Origin: Gammaproteobacteria bacterium
Lineage (GTDB): Bacteria; Pseudomonadota; Gammaproteobacteria; Enterobacterales; Kangiellaceae
NCBI GenBank assembly: GCA_013373545.1
Contig: JABXHQ010000126.1
Span: forward strand, 25,772 to 89,771
Length of the DNA: 64,000 nucleotides
Reading direction: 5' to 3'
This document shows positions 52,549-62,660 of this stretch, in pieces. Position numbers and translations under genes: made by a program. Under the pieces are notes generated by a model. The model ran no database searches. It had not been told where the DNA came from and saw only the letters and a program-made list of their open reading frames with translations. Position 1 is the stretch's first letter; every line of letters starts with the position of its first letter.

Positions 52549-55500
52549 CTAACGTTCGCGCCAATAAATTACTCGGTCGCTGCCACGGTAGCGACCGAAG
52601 CCAGCGGTAGCGCTTGGGTTGTCGAGACTGGCGTCACCATCCCAGTCGAATTGCAACCAAGGTTGCGTTGATAGGTCAAACGAGAGATTGACTTCACCGC
52701 TGTTGCCAATTCCTGGTGCGGCTAACCAAAAGCCAGCGCCATTGGCCGACTGCCCTGACACTACAGTCGTAACAGTGGAAGGTAACAACACTTGAGTTTC
52801 ACCGCTGTCCAAGTCGCCTTGATAACTTCCGCTGATAAAAGTGACTTGAGCATTACGATAGCTTGAACAGTTATCAAGCAGGTTACGTGTCCACTGTGTG
52901 CCGTCAAAATATTCCACTCCAGTGGGAATTTCGAGTGATTCTGTTTCCGGCCCATAACTGGTTTGCACGTAGGCTCGGCCTAAACGTTGTAATACGGTGG
53001 CGCTGTTGAGTGAGCCGGTTACGCCGTCTTGGTCGCTAGCGACTACGGCTAAGTAGAGCTCAAAAGGGGCGAGGTAAGTAGGAAATTGGTAACCAATATT
53101 GGCAATAACTAAGTTATCGGCAAAACCAAAGTTGTCAAAATCCACAGTGTTAATGGCATCACGATTTAAAGTGCCCGTAGCGGTGGTAGCCGTCGCATTA
53201 TCGATGGGTGAAACGCTGATATCGCCCGGCCCTAGTCGTTCGAAAACACCATCATAGTTGCGCGTAGGGTTTCCTAAGCTGCTCAGTGCTTGAATTTGCA
53301 ATGTCATAGCGTCTAACTGTGCAGAGGACACTAGTCCGCTGGCACTATTGATACCTGCATATGTAAATGTGCTGTCGCAAACCGCTTCAAAGTCGTCAGC
53401 AAGGGTTAGTGCAAAACGCTGCGGAATAAAACGACCAATGTTTTGCCGCTGGCCTAGAACGCCTTCCCCACCATTTTGAAAATTGGCGGTTGCAAGGTCG
53501 ATGGTAAGAATGCCGGCTTCACTCCAAGATTGGGGTAATTGGGCAACGCCGCTGGCATCAAACTCGTTAAAACTTAAAGTCGCATCGCCTAGCAGTCCAT
53601 TCGAATTAGCGACCAGCTGCGCAGTGGGTACTAAACCAATATCACTTCCTGAAGCGCTAATATTTTGAATATTTGGTGTGGTGGCATTGTCACCGAGCTG
53701 GCTGAAGTCGTCCGGCACACCATCGTTATCGAGGTCATCGGCAGCTTGCCACACCACACTGCTGACGGAGGTAGAAAAAGTATCACCTGCGATGGCATAT
53801 ACGTTTCCGGAAGCGTCGGTTGCGTTGGGCTCGCCCGAAATGGATAAGTGGTAACCAAAAGGACGCACAACAAACGGCGTTAAACCGCCAATAATCTCAT
53901 CGGTTGTACCGGTTACAGGGTCTCCAATGCCCACATCGTCGCGGACATTTAAGCCAATGGTGCCGACGTCATTATATTGCACGGTAATGGTGGCAACTCC
54001 TTGATTAAACATCACCGACTGGGAACTGGCACTCGCTGAACTATTGGCAATGGCCACGTTGTCAACGGTGATGGCGGTGGGACTGCTGGTAGGCTGGCTG
54101 AAGTTGCTCCAGAAGCTTATCGCTTGAGTGCCTGTGTATTCTTCGATAACGCCACAACTGGCATCTTGCGGGGTTTGTCCGGCTGCGGTTACCGTGAGGT
54201 CAAACGGCCGTCCGGCGATTTGTGTTGGGACCGGTGCTGGCGAAACGATAAAGCCAAATGGACGGAAGGTTAACAGACCTTCACTGTCGTCATCACTGGC
54301 GCTGCCATCGGTAGCACCAATATTAACCGACTCGGCGACCGTATTGCGCAAATATAAAGTAACGGTGCCCGCATCGGCAGCCGTAAAGTTGTAAGTTGCT
54401 ACGCCATTATTGAGTCCCGAATTACTCAAGGTTCCATTAGCTGAGTCGCTACTGGTTCCGTTATCGTCAACAGTATCCCAGAAGCCGTTACCGCCGGACG
54501 TACTCAAGGTTATTGTTCCGGTATAGCTGGTTTGCAAAACGCCTGAAGCATTTTCCACTCGAATGGAAACCGCCTCGCGATAACAGTTTATTGCACTTCC
54601 ATCATGGGTCAGCACCAGAACATTATTGTCGCATGGTTCGGTAATGGTGACCGCAACATTATCAAAGGCAACGTATTCGTTGCTTTGATTAAACCCTTGG
54701 ATGGAGCGAAAGCCAATGCGGGTATTGGGGCCAACGAAAGCGCTAATATCATAGGTGCGAGACGCATTGAGGTCATTTTGAACCTGTTCCAACACACTGT
54801 ATGAGGCGCCACCATTATTTGAAACGATGATTTGAAAGCGATCATTGCCGTCAAGATTGGCGCTGCTAATATCAACACTAAAGCTGGCGCTGAGAGCGGC
54901 GGAAAGATCGAGTTCACGAGTAACGGAAACATTGGAACTGTTTCGAATGCGCAGTGCGTTGTTCACTACCGCAACCGCACCGCTAGCGGCAGAATTATTA
55001 TCGTTGGTTTCAATCCAGTTGCTGCTCCAATCAGGCGTACCGCCGCTATAACTGACCGTTGCAAAATCGTCGCTGTGGATCACGGTGCAAATACTGGTGG
55101 CAGAGCAGGGGTGAGTTTGGGCCATAATTTCATTGACGTGGCTTTCGGTAAGCGTCGCATTATAAATTTGAACTTCGTCGATAGCGCCATTGAAGTAACG
55201 ACCAGCAAAGTTTTGATCTTGGCCAATTTGCAACGGATCACTGTTCAGCGTGAGCGAACCATTCCAATTGTTGCTGCCTAATGCAACACCATTAACATAG
55301 ATAACCTGTGCACCACTCTCAAAGGTGATAGCAATGTGATACCAATTGTTTGGCGAGATATTTGCCCCACTGGTGGTTAGTTCTTGCGCGCCACCTCCCC
55401 ACCACCAAAATATTTCGCCTGCGGGTGTTAAGTGAAACTCGTAGTTCTCGTCTTTTGACAAGATGCTCATGAGGCCACTGCCTGGCAACGAGCGTGGGTT

Positions 55501-57042
55501 AATCCAAGCGGTGATCGATAGGTTGTCGCTAATATCCAGCAAACTATTATCGGCAATAGCAAGGTATTGATTGCTCCCATTAAAGTCGCCGTAATAACAG
55601 GTTCCTGGATCACCGCTAATCGCGGGACCGCTATTACTGTTTAACGCACCATTGAACGCGGTTAAATTCAATCCGTTTCCACTCGAGTCGGTAACTTCAC
55701 CGGCGCTACCGGTCCACCCCGATTGCTCCATTTGCCATTCTGCCACCGGGGCTGGTAGCGGTGTGGGGCAGATTCGTGCGGTGCCATCATAATTATTGCC
55801 GGCCAATTGATTGTTATAGATAGTGGTGACACTGCTGCTCGTGAGCGCACTGTTAAAGACCAGTAATTCGTCAACTAAACCATCCCACGCTTGCGTCGCA
55901 TCAAAGCCTCCGGCAATGCTGTCTTGCTCTTGTCCGATAATTAAACCGGAGCTAACGACATCAAGAAAGTTGGCGCCATTTGGATGGGTTACACAGCCTT
56001 GTGAAGCACCATCGATATAAAGGCAAGTTTGGCTGGTTGAACGTGTTCGGACCCAAACCACGTGATGCCAGCCACCGTCGGCGATATCTTGGCTAGTAGC
56101 TAATAAGGTACTGTTATCAAAAGGCGTTTGACGCAATTGTGGCCAGAATTCGGTGTTGCTGTTGAACATAAAGGTGGCTTCATTCAACTCACTGGCTGAC
56201 TGAGCGGCAGACACAATGGTTTGGATCCCGGTGCGAGAGCTGGTAACCCAAGCTGACAGAGTGAAGTCACCTAAACCATCGAGGGCAGCAGCATTGAGGC
56301 TAAGGTAATCAGCTGTGCCGGTGGCGGATAAGTCGGCCGCGTTACACAGAAAGCCACTGGTCGGCGTGCTATTAACTGCGCTGCCATTATAGCCATTACC
56401 ACTGTTGTCGAGAATTTCACCGGCACTTCCATCCCAACTCAATTCATCAAAGCGCCACTCGGCTACTGGCCCTGAGGGCAAGCCGGTTTCAGTTACGACA
56501 ACATCATCGATGTGCCAAAAGTCAAAGGCTGAACCACTACCTTGAGTCAAGGTGAAGCGAATTTGCAATGCACTGTGCAGCGCATCGTTGGGTAAAGTGT
56601 AGGTGCGACTACTGATTTCACCCGCCGTACCACCACCGCCAAAAGTCTCAAGGTTAACCCAACTGCCTCCGCTGGTGAGGTATTGCACAATCAAGTCTTC
56701 ATTCGTTTCTGGGTTTTCAGAAAAGCTATCGTCACCGCGGCGAACCCATATACTCAATTCGGCTTCGGGAACATTGGCATTAATGGTGGTACTGCTGATG
56801 CGCACAGTATTGCCATTCAAAGCGAGCGAGCTGGCGCCACTGCTAGCTGTCTGGCTGGTGATGGCAGCAATGCCACCGCCGCTATTATCAATGGTCCACT
56901 GTGCTAGATTAGTTTCGAAAGTGTCGCTGAAAAGAATATCACCGGGCGCCGCATGGGCGAACGCCGCGAACAGACCGGCAGCTACGGCCGTTGTATAAGA
57001 GCGTGCTCGTCGGGCAAGCGGTAATGTCATACGGTTACTCAC
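52549..57042 (-). CDS. Large surface protein, LamG-like repeats, MshQ-like (DUF6701) C-terminus
   Basis: 1497 aa; signal peptide; two PVAEW...SAGEV.D.SGNG... LamG-like units; C-terminal RPFGY..YFDGTQWTRNLLDNCSSY...FDWDGD..NPSATAGFGRYRGSDRVIYWRER as in MshQ-like proteins. Confidence 0.82.
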   Translation of the reverse strand: MSNRMTLPLARRARSYTTAVAAGLFAAFAHAAPGDILFSDTFETNLAQWTIDNSGGGIAAITSQTASSGASSLALNGNTVRISSTTINANVPEAELSIWVRRGDDSFSENPETNEDLIVQYLTSGGSWVNLETFGGGGTAGEISSRTYTLPNDALHSALQIRFTLTQGSGSAFDFWHIDDVVVTETGLPSGPVAEWRFDELSWDGSAGEILDNSGNGYNGSAVNSTPTSGFLCNAADLSATGTADYLSLNAAALDGLGDFTLSAWVTSSRTGIQTIVSAAQSASELNEATFMFNSNTEFWPQLRQTPFDNSTLLATSQDIADGGWHHVVWVRTRSTSQTCLYIDGASQGCVTHPNGANFLDVVSSGLIIGQEQDSIAGGFDATQAWDGLVDELLVFNSALTSSSVTTIYNNQLAGNNYDGTARICPTPLPAPVAEWQMEQSGWTGSAGEVTDSSGNGLNLTAFNGALNSNSGPAISGDPGTCYYGDFNGSNQYLAIADNSLLDISDNLSITAWINPRSLPGSGLMSILSKDENYEFHLTPAGEIFWWWGGGAQELTTSGANISPNNWYHIAITFESGAQVIYVNGVALGSNNWNGSLTLNSDPLQIGQDQNFAGRYFNGAIDEVQIYNATLTESHVNEIMAQTHPCSATSICTVIHSDDFATVSYSGGTPDWSSNWIETNDNNSAASGAVAVVNNALRIRNSSNVSVTRELDLSAALSASFSVDISSANLDGNDRFQIIVSNNGGASYSVLEQVQNDLNASRTYDISAFVGPNTRIGFRSIQGFNQSNEYVAFDNVAVTITEPCDNNVLVLTHDGSAINCYREAVSIRVENASGVLQTSYTGTITLSTSGGNGFWDTVDDNGTSSDSANGTLSNSGLNNGVATYNFTAADAGTVTLYLRNTVAESVNIGATDGSASDDDSEGLLTFRPFGFIVSPAPVPTQIAGRPFDLTVTAAGQTPQDASCGVIEEYTGTQAISFWSNFSQPTSSPTAITVDNVAIANSSASASSQSVMFNQGVATITVQYNDVGTIGLNVRDDVGIGDPVTGTTDEIIGGLTPFVVRPFGYHLSISGEPNATDASGNVYAIAGDTFSTSVSSVVWQAADDLDNDGVPDDFSQLGDNATTPNIQNISASGSDIGLVPTAQLVANSNGLLGDATLSFNEFDASGVAQLPQSWSEAGILTIDLATANFQNGGEGVLGQRQNIGRFIPQRFALTLADDFEAVCDSTFTYAGINSASGLVSSAQLDAMTLQIQALSSLGNPTRNYDGVFERLGPGDISVSPIDNATATTATGTLNRDAINTVDFDNFGFADNLVIANIGYQFPTYLAPFELYLAVVASDQDGVTGSLNSATVLQRLGRAYVQTSYGPETESLEIPTGVEYFDGTQWTRNLLDNCSSYRNAQVTFISGSYQGDLDSGETQVLLPSTVTTVVSGQSANGAGFWLAAPGIGNSGEVNLSFDLSTQPWLQFDWDGDASLDNPSATAGFGRYRGSDRVIYWRER

Positions 57043-57157
57043 AAACTATTGGCGATAAACGGCGCAAAAATAACGTCGATAAGTGAGTGCTTATGCTAAA
57101 CAAATCCCTCTGCCGCGGCAAATCTAAACCGACCAGCGCAGTGTTTGAGGGATAAGC

Positions 57158-57994
57158 TTAAACTAAAGCGGAGCGCGCTTCGTTCAGATCGTCGGCGAGT
57201 TCATCAACCTCATGTACATCGACTTCAGGTGACATTCCCAATTTCTCGAACGCAGGAACTTCTTCCCAAGGAATATTGGCAAGTGGGTGGTTGGTGCCGG
57301 CATAACTTTGTAAGTTGGCGACGGTGACTAAGTCAACATAGTCAGCTGGGCCTTCATGTTGGCGTTCAAAGTCGAGATATCCAAGTGGTACCGCAACCAG
57401 CTCGGCGGGGAAATCCCAAGTTTTTAGAATTGAGTAGCCGATTTTGGGATGGAGGCGGTAAATAATTTTATCAAGCACGCCGCCATGCTCTAAAATTTCC
57501 GGCGAGTCTTCAGCACAGGTCAAAATAGGTAAGGTGCCAATTTCATGGACTAATCCAGCGAGCATTGCCTGATCCGGTTTAAGGTTAGTGAAATGCGAAG
57601 CCAATACTTGGCAAATCGAGGCCACTTCAATTGAGTGCTCCCAAGTTTCGCGTAACTTAGCGTCAACTTGATCATGGGTCGCTTGAAACATTTGCTCCAT
57701 GGCAAGCCCGGTCGCTAAGTTGCGAACAAAAGCAATGCCCATTCGGGTAATCGCGAGTTGTAAATTATCGACGGCTACACGGCCACGTAACAAAGGACTG
57801 TTCGCGACTTTTATAATGCGCGCAGCAAGAGCAGCGTCTTTTGCGATTTCATCGGCAATCGCAGATGAGGTGGCGTCGGGATCTTCGACCGCTTCGCGAA
57901 TTCGTAATGCCACTTCAGGTAAGGTTGGCAAAGTTAAGCGATCGTTTTTGATAGCATCAAGTAATTCGGATAAAAAGGTTTGTTCTAAACTCAT
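57158..57994 (-). CDS. HDOD domain protein
   Basis: 278 aa; LPTLPEVALRIREAVEDPDATSSAIADEIAKDAALAARIIKVANSPLLRGR..AITRMGIAFVRNLATG; MLAGLVHEIGTLPIL. Confidence 0.92.
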   Translation of the reverse strand: MSLEQTFLSELLDAIKNDRLTLPTLPEVALRIREAVEDPDATSSAIADEIAKDAALAARIIKVANSPLLRGRVAVDNLQLAITRMGIAFVRNLATGLAMEQMFQATHDQVDAKLRETWEHSIEVASICQVLASHFTNLKPDQAMLAGLVHEIGTLPILTCAEDSPEILEHGGVLDKIIYRLHPKIGYSILKTWDFPAELVAVPLGYLDFERQHEGPADYVDLVTVANLQSYAGTNHPLANIPWEEVPAFEKLGMSPEVDVHEVDELADDLNEARSALV

Positions 57995-58000
57995 AAGCGC

Positions 58001-58921
58001 TCAAATATTAGAATTTTCGAATGATGACAGAGTTAGTATAGAAGCCTTTTCCGATTTGCACCGAATTTTTCTAACATTTTCAATAGTATCTTTACATAGC
58101 GCGAGTAGCTCGAGGTGGCCATCAATATTACAACTGCAAACCACTTCGCCAATTTTCTTGTCCTGTTCATCAACAAGCTCGGTCAAGGGGGCAGGAACTT
58201 CGTCGCTAGCGGCGCGCAGAAGACGTAAATGGGATTTTAACTTTCCTTTATAGTGCATCCGCGCAACGACTTCTTGGCCGGTATAACAGCCTTTATTAAA
58301 ATTGACCGCGTCAAGCTCTGGCAATCCTAGGTTGTGCGGTAGAAACTGGCCGACTGTTGTGGTGGTCAAGCTTGCAACTCCGGCTCTAATATCCATCATT
58401 TCCCAGCTGGCTGAATCGCCGGTGGTGGTATTTGCAAGCCGTTTGGAAGCCTCTTGGTGGGAGACCAAACAGTAATGGCGTTGTTGATCAAAGGGCAAGG
58501 TAAAGCTGAGCGAGTCGTTTGGACGATTACTGTTAAAGACTCCCAAGACCTGAAACTGGTCGCTAACATCAACTAACTCGCACTGATAAAAAACGGCATA
58601 TTTTGCTAGTGCTGTGAGTGTTTGCGGCAAAATATCGGTGGGCAATAAAAGCCATATTTGCTGGTTATCGCTAAGCAAATAAAACAGCGACTGAATGCGG
58701 CCTTGCGGATTACAAAAGGCTGCCAGTTGGGCATATTCAGGCGTTAGCTTAGCTACATCCGCCGTTACTTGACCTTGAAGAAACTTTACCCGGTCCTCTC
58801 CCGTGACGGCAATGACTCCGAGCGATGATAAATCAAATGTGACGGGTTCATTCTCACTCAGTTGATCGAGTTGCGTGATGACGGTTTGCGGTAAAGTCGT
58901 GGTGCGCTTGATTTCGGTCAC
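58001..58921 (-). CDS. ygfZ: YgfZ-like folate-binding / GcvT-fold protein
   Basis: DRVKFLQGQVTADVAKLTPEYAQLAAFCNPQGRIQSLFYLL; NFNKGCYTGQEVVARMHYKGKLKSHLRLL (KGCYxGQE). Confidence 0.93.
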   Translation of the reverse strand: MTEIKRTTTLPQTVITQLDQLSENEPVTFDLSSLGVIAVTGEDRVKFLQGQVTADVAKLTPEYAQLAAFCNPQGRIQSLFYLLSDNQQIWLLLPTDILPQTLTALAKYAVFYQCELVDVSDQFQVLGVFNSNRPNDSLSFTLPFDQQRHYCLVSHQEASKRLANTTTGDSASWEMMDIRAGVASLTTTTVGQFLPHNLGLPELDAVNFNKGCYTGQEVVARMHYKGKLKSHLRLLRAASDEVPAPLTELVDEQDKKIGEVVCSCNIDGHLELLALCKDTIENVRKIRCKSEKASILTLSSFENSNI

Positions 58922-59023
58922 TATTTGCCTCGATTGTCGCGGTTTTTACTCGGGTTTAACTTGAATCAAAGTGGCCCATACTTTAACGTATGCGCCTTGA
59001 ATCTGACAATGAATTATACCTAA

Positions 59024-59281
59024 ATGAGCACACCTATTGATACCCGAAAAGTTCGTTACCAATGCCGCCGTGGACTGCTCGAGCTCGATGTTATATTGCA
59101 ACCGTTTGCCGATCGTTACTTAACGCAATTGAATGCATCTCAGTTAGACAATTTTATCGCATTATTGGAGTGTCCAGACCCGGATATTTATAATTGGTTG
59201 ATGGGGCAGTATCCAGCTGATACAGACGCTTTACGGGCCATCGTTGCATATATTCGTGAAAAAATGAATATTACTTCGTAG
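59024..59281 (+). CDS. sdhE: Succinate dehydrogenase flavinylation factor SdhE (YgfY)
   Basis: RKVRYQCRRGLLELDVILQPFADRYLTQL; LLECPDPDIYNWLMGQ. Confidence 0.93.
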   Translation: MSTPIDTRKVRYQCRRGLLELDVILQPFADRYLTQLNASQLDNFIALLECPDPDIYNWLMGQYPADTDALRAIVAYIREKMNITS

Positions 59282-59347
59282 CACGAAACTTAGGTGGATT
59301 AGCGCGCAATCTAACGGGGAGATACGCGCTCTGGCAGGCTTCTTGTG

Positions 59348-59367
59348 GCAACCCACATGTGGGTTGC
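59348..59367. repeat. Perfect 20-bp palindrome between convergent sdhE and nadB
   Basis: GCAACCCACATGTGGGTTGC; flanked by imperfect arms GGCAGGCTTCTT (59333-59344) and AGGAGCCTGGCT (59378-59389). Confidence 0.75.
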
Positions 59368-59406
59368 GAGCCCATGGAGGAGCCTGGCTGTGAACATGGA
59401 GCCGGT

Positions 59407-61008
59407 TTACGAGTCGCCACGATGACTTAAAACTGTATCAACGCCTTCTCGATCCGACTCTGGGTGATCGAGGGTGTAATGCAAACCGCGACTCTCGCGG
59501 CGCTGCAAAGCGCAATCAATCATTAAGTCAGCGACGACCACGAGATTTCTCAGTTCTAATAAATCGTTGGTTACGCGAAAATTAGCGTAATACTCATGAA
59601 TTTCTTGCTGCAATAACTGAATGCGTCGTTTAGCTCTCTGTAAGCGTTTATCACTGCGAACAATCCCAACGTAATTCCACATAACCTGGCGCAACTCGTG
59701 CCAATTATGGGTAATGACAATTTGCTCGTCCGAGTCCGTAACACGGCTATCATCCCATGTCGGTAGCGGCGCAGTAGCGGCAACTTGATCGAACTGTTGC
59801 TCAATGTCCTCGGCCGCAGATTTGGCAAAAACGAGACATTCAAGTAATGAATTACTGGCCATACGGTTAGCGCCGTGCAGGCCGGTACAGGCGACTTCAC
59901 CGACTGCGTACAAGCCAGGTAATTCGGTGCGACTGCTAAGGTCAACGCGAATACCGCCACAGGTGTAATGAGCCGCTGGAACGACCGGAATTGGTTGTTG
60001 CGTAATGTCGATATTCAAATCTTTGCATTTCTGATAAATATTAGGGAAGTGACTGGTAATAAATTCGGCAGGTTGGTGCGATATATCGAGGTAGACACAT
60101 TCAGCGCCCAACTTTTTCATTTCATGATCGATGGCTCGCGCCACAATATCGCGTGGTGCGAGTTCTGCTCGCTCATCGACTTCAAGCATAAATCGCGAGC
60201 CATCGGGACGTCGCAGCACTGCGCCTTCACCGCGCAATGCCTCAGAAATCAAAAATGAAGGGGCATCAGGGTGATATAAACAGGTTGGGTGAAACTGATT
60301 AAACTCAAGGTTTGCGACACTACATCCTGCGCGCCAAGCCATTGCGATACCATCGCCGGAGGCGACATCGGGATTACTGGTGTACAGATAAACTTTGCTG
60401 GCACCGCCGGTTGCTAAAATGACAAAGCGAGCGGCAAAGGTTTCCACTTGCTGGGTCGCTAGATTCAGCGCGTATGCGCCAACACAGCGCTGTTCTTGTT
60501 GTCCCAGCTTATCACTGGTAATTAAGTCGACGGCATTATAGCCTTCAAACAACTCAACATTGGGCAATTGCTTCACACAGTTAGCCAAGGTCGTCGATAC
60601 GGCTTTGCCAGTGGCGTCGGCGCTATGTATGATGCGGCGATGACTATGACCTCCTTCACGGGTGAGGTGGTATTCGAAATCGCTATTTGGATTAGGGCTT
60701 TTACTGAAGGCTACACCTTGGGCAATCAGCCATTCGATAGCCGCTTTGGAATGCTCAACGGTAAAGCGTACAGCTTCATGATTGCATAACCCTGCGCCGG
60801 CCTTTAGGGTATCATCGACGTGTGACTCAATGCTGTCTTTGGAATCGAGCACGGCTGCAATCCCACCTTGGGCGTAAAAAGTGGACCCTTCATTTAACTC
60901 GGCTTTTGATAAAATCGCGACCGTACCGAGCTTACCAAGATGCAAAGCAGCGGAGAGACCGGCGGCGCCGCTACCAATGATTAAAACATCGTGGGAGTAG
61001 TTGGACAT
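59407..61008 (-). CDS. nadB: L-aspartate oxidase
   Basis: [70 protein letters not shown]-like; [31 protein letters not shown]. Confidence 0.97.
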   Translation of the reverse strand: MSNYSHDVLIIGSGAAGLSAALHLGKLGTVAILSKAELNEGSTFYAQGGIAAVLDSKDSIESHVDDTLKAGAGLCNHEAVRFTVEHSKAAIEWLIAQGVAFSKSPNPNSDFEYHLTREGGHSHRRIIHSADATGKAVSTTLANCVKQLPNVELFEGYNAVDLITSDKLGQQEQRCVGAYALNLATQQVETFAARFVILATGGASKVYLYTSNPDVASGDGIAMAWRAGCSVANLEFNQFHPTCLYHPDAPSFLISEALRGEGAVLRRPDGSRFMLEVDERAELAPRDIVARAIDHEMKKLGAECVYLDISHQPAEFITSHFPNIYQKCKDLNIDITQQPIPVVPAAHYTCGGIRVDLSSRTELPGLYAVGEVACTGLHGANRMASNSLLECLVFAKSAAEDIEQQFDQVAATAPLPTWDDSRVTDSDEQIVITHNWHELRQVMWNYVGIVRSDKRLQRAKRRIQLLQQEIHEYYANFRVTNDLLELRNLVVVADLMIDCALQRRESRGLHYTLDHPESDREGVDTVLSHRGDS

Positions 61009-61147
61009 GAGAAGTTCCTTGTGCGCGAAGCGGTTAAAAAACAGCCGGTTATCAGAGGGTTAATCGCAAAAGTTACCTTTTTTAATGAATCTTTCGCGTT
61101 TTTTACGTCTACTTGTCATAATTATAAAAAAATTCGACGAATAACAC

Positions 61148-61174
61148 GAACTAATGTTTTTACTTGGGGTCATA
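61148..61174 (+). promoter_or_regulatory. Candidate sigma-E (RpoE/AlgU) promoter upstream of rpoE
   Basis: GAACTA (61148-61153) - 16 nt - TCATA (61170-61174); close to GAACTT-N16-TCTGA/TCAAA. Confidence 0.55.
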
Positions 61175-61219
61175 TCATGCCAATAACGTATAACATCCTG
61201 ACACTCAGGAGGAGGTAAA

Positions 61220-61789
61220 ATGAGTGCCGGGCACGATAAAGAATTAGTTGAGCGGGTTCAGCAAGGGGACAAGCGAGCTTTCGATCTTTTGGTCAAGAAG
61301 TATCAACATAAAGTGTTTAGCTTAATTTCTCGGCTTATTCGCGATCCAGCGGATATCGCTGACGTTGCACAAGAAGCGTTTATCAAGGCATATCGCGCGT
61401 TACCCAATTTCCGTGGGGAAAGTGCTTTTTACACCTGGATGTATCGAATCGCTATTAATACTGCAAAAAATCATTTAGTAGCCAGCGGGCGTCGCCCGCC
61501 TGACTCCGACATTGACGCGGGGGATGCGGAGCAATACGCCAATGGTGATGCGCTGCGTGATCTCGGGAGTCCAGAGCGCTTGGCGTTAAGAGATGAGTTG
61601 AAGCAACGGGTGTATGAGTCGATTGAGAGTTTACCGGAAGATTTGCGCAGTGCGATAACATTGCGGGAAATGGAAGGTATGAGCTATGAAGAAATTGCGG
61701 ATGTGCTGGATTGTCCTGTGGGTACGGTGCGTTCGCGAATTTTTCGCGCTCGCGAGACAATTGATCGGAACATTCGTGAGCTTTTGTAG
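61220..61789 (+). CDS. rpoE: RNA polymerase sigma-E factor
   Basis: DKELVERVQQGDKRAFDLLVKKYQHKVFSLISRLIRDPADIADVAQEAFIKAYRALPNFRGESAFYTWMYRIAINTAKNHL. Confidence 0.97.
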   Translation: MSAGHDKELVERVQQGDKRAFDLLVKKYQHKVFSLISRLIRDPADIADVAQEAFIKAYRALPNFRGESAFYTWMYRIAINTAKNHLVASGRRPPDSDIDAGDAEQYANGDALRDLGSPERLALRDELKQRVYESIESLPEDLRSAITLREMEGMSYEEIADVLDCPVGTVRSRIFRARETIDRNIRELL

Positions 61790-61936
61790 TCTGAAGTTAA
61801 GTAGATGCATCAATATGTAAAAAAATTGATGATTGACGGGCGTCAATGGAACTATCAGAATGAAAAACACTCAATAAGATGCCTGATTAATATAATGAGC
61901 AATTTGGGTATTGCTAAGAGCTGGGGTTGGTGAGAT

Positions 61937-62563
61937 ATGAAGCACGATGAAGTCAATTCGACGTTATCGCAGTGGATCGACGGTGAGTTAGAGCAAGACG
62001 CCGCGATGGATGCGATGGATGATTGTTTGCAATCGCAAGAGTCACAAGTTTCTTATGCCTCTTATATGGCGATTCGCGCAGCAATCCGTGGCGAAACAAG
62101 TCCTCATTGGCAAGCGGATTTTAGTGATAAAGTTGCGCAAGCTATCGCTCAAGAGCCGACGGTGTTGGCACCGCGTGCACCACGACGAAAACGTTCCGCG
62201 TTGGTCGGTTGGGCAGTTGCGGCATCGGTAACCTTTGCGGTCGTGTTAGGCACAAATTGGCTGCCTTCTAGTGGTCCTGAGTCGTTATCGCCAGCGGCCG
62301 GTCCCGACAAGTTGTTAGCCGAGTACCATGTGACGGATGATGAATCAGCACAGCTCGAGCGCATTAACTCCTTGTTTGACAAATTCTCGAGCCAAGCCGC
62401 GGCACAAAATAATAACTTGCCAACAGTGCGTTTGGTCAGTGGGGAGCAGGTGAAAACCTTCCGCATGACACCACAACAGTTCCGGCAAGTAATGATGGAG
62501 CTTGAGAAAAGAAATCGCGAAGCGGAAATAAAGGCCCAGCAAGAGCTAAACAAACAGCCTTAG
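61937..62563 (+). CDS. rseA: Anti-sigma-E factor RseA (MucA)
   Basis: LSQWIDGELEQDAAMDAM; single TM SALVGWAVAASVTFAVVLGTNWL; position after rpoE. Confidence 0.9.
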   Translation: MKHDEVNSTLSQWIDGELEQDAAMDAMDDCLQSQESQVSYASYMAIRAAIRGETSPHWQADFSDKVAQAIAQEPTVLAPRAPRRKRSALVGWAVAASVTFAVVLGTNWLPSSGPESLSPAAGPDKLLAEYHVTDDESAQLERINSLFDKFSSQAAAQNNNLPTVRLVSGEQVKTFRMTPQQFRQVMMELEKRNREAEIKAQQELNKQP

Positions 62564-62606
62564 ACTTGTAATTTCCGACCGAGACCCCATAATTTCCTTC
62601 CTAAAT

Positions 62607-62628
62607 CAGCTCACGATAAAGTGAGCTG
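62607..62628 (+). repeat. Perfect 8-bp hairpin in rseA-rseC gap
   Basis: CAGCTCAC-GATAAA-GTGAGCTG. Confidence 0.65.
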
Positions 62629-62660
62629 TTCGATATGATCCGAATGAGTGTCAACTCAAT

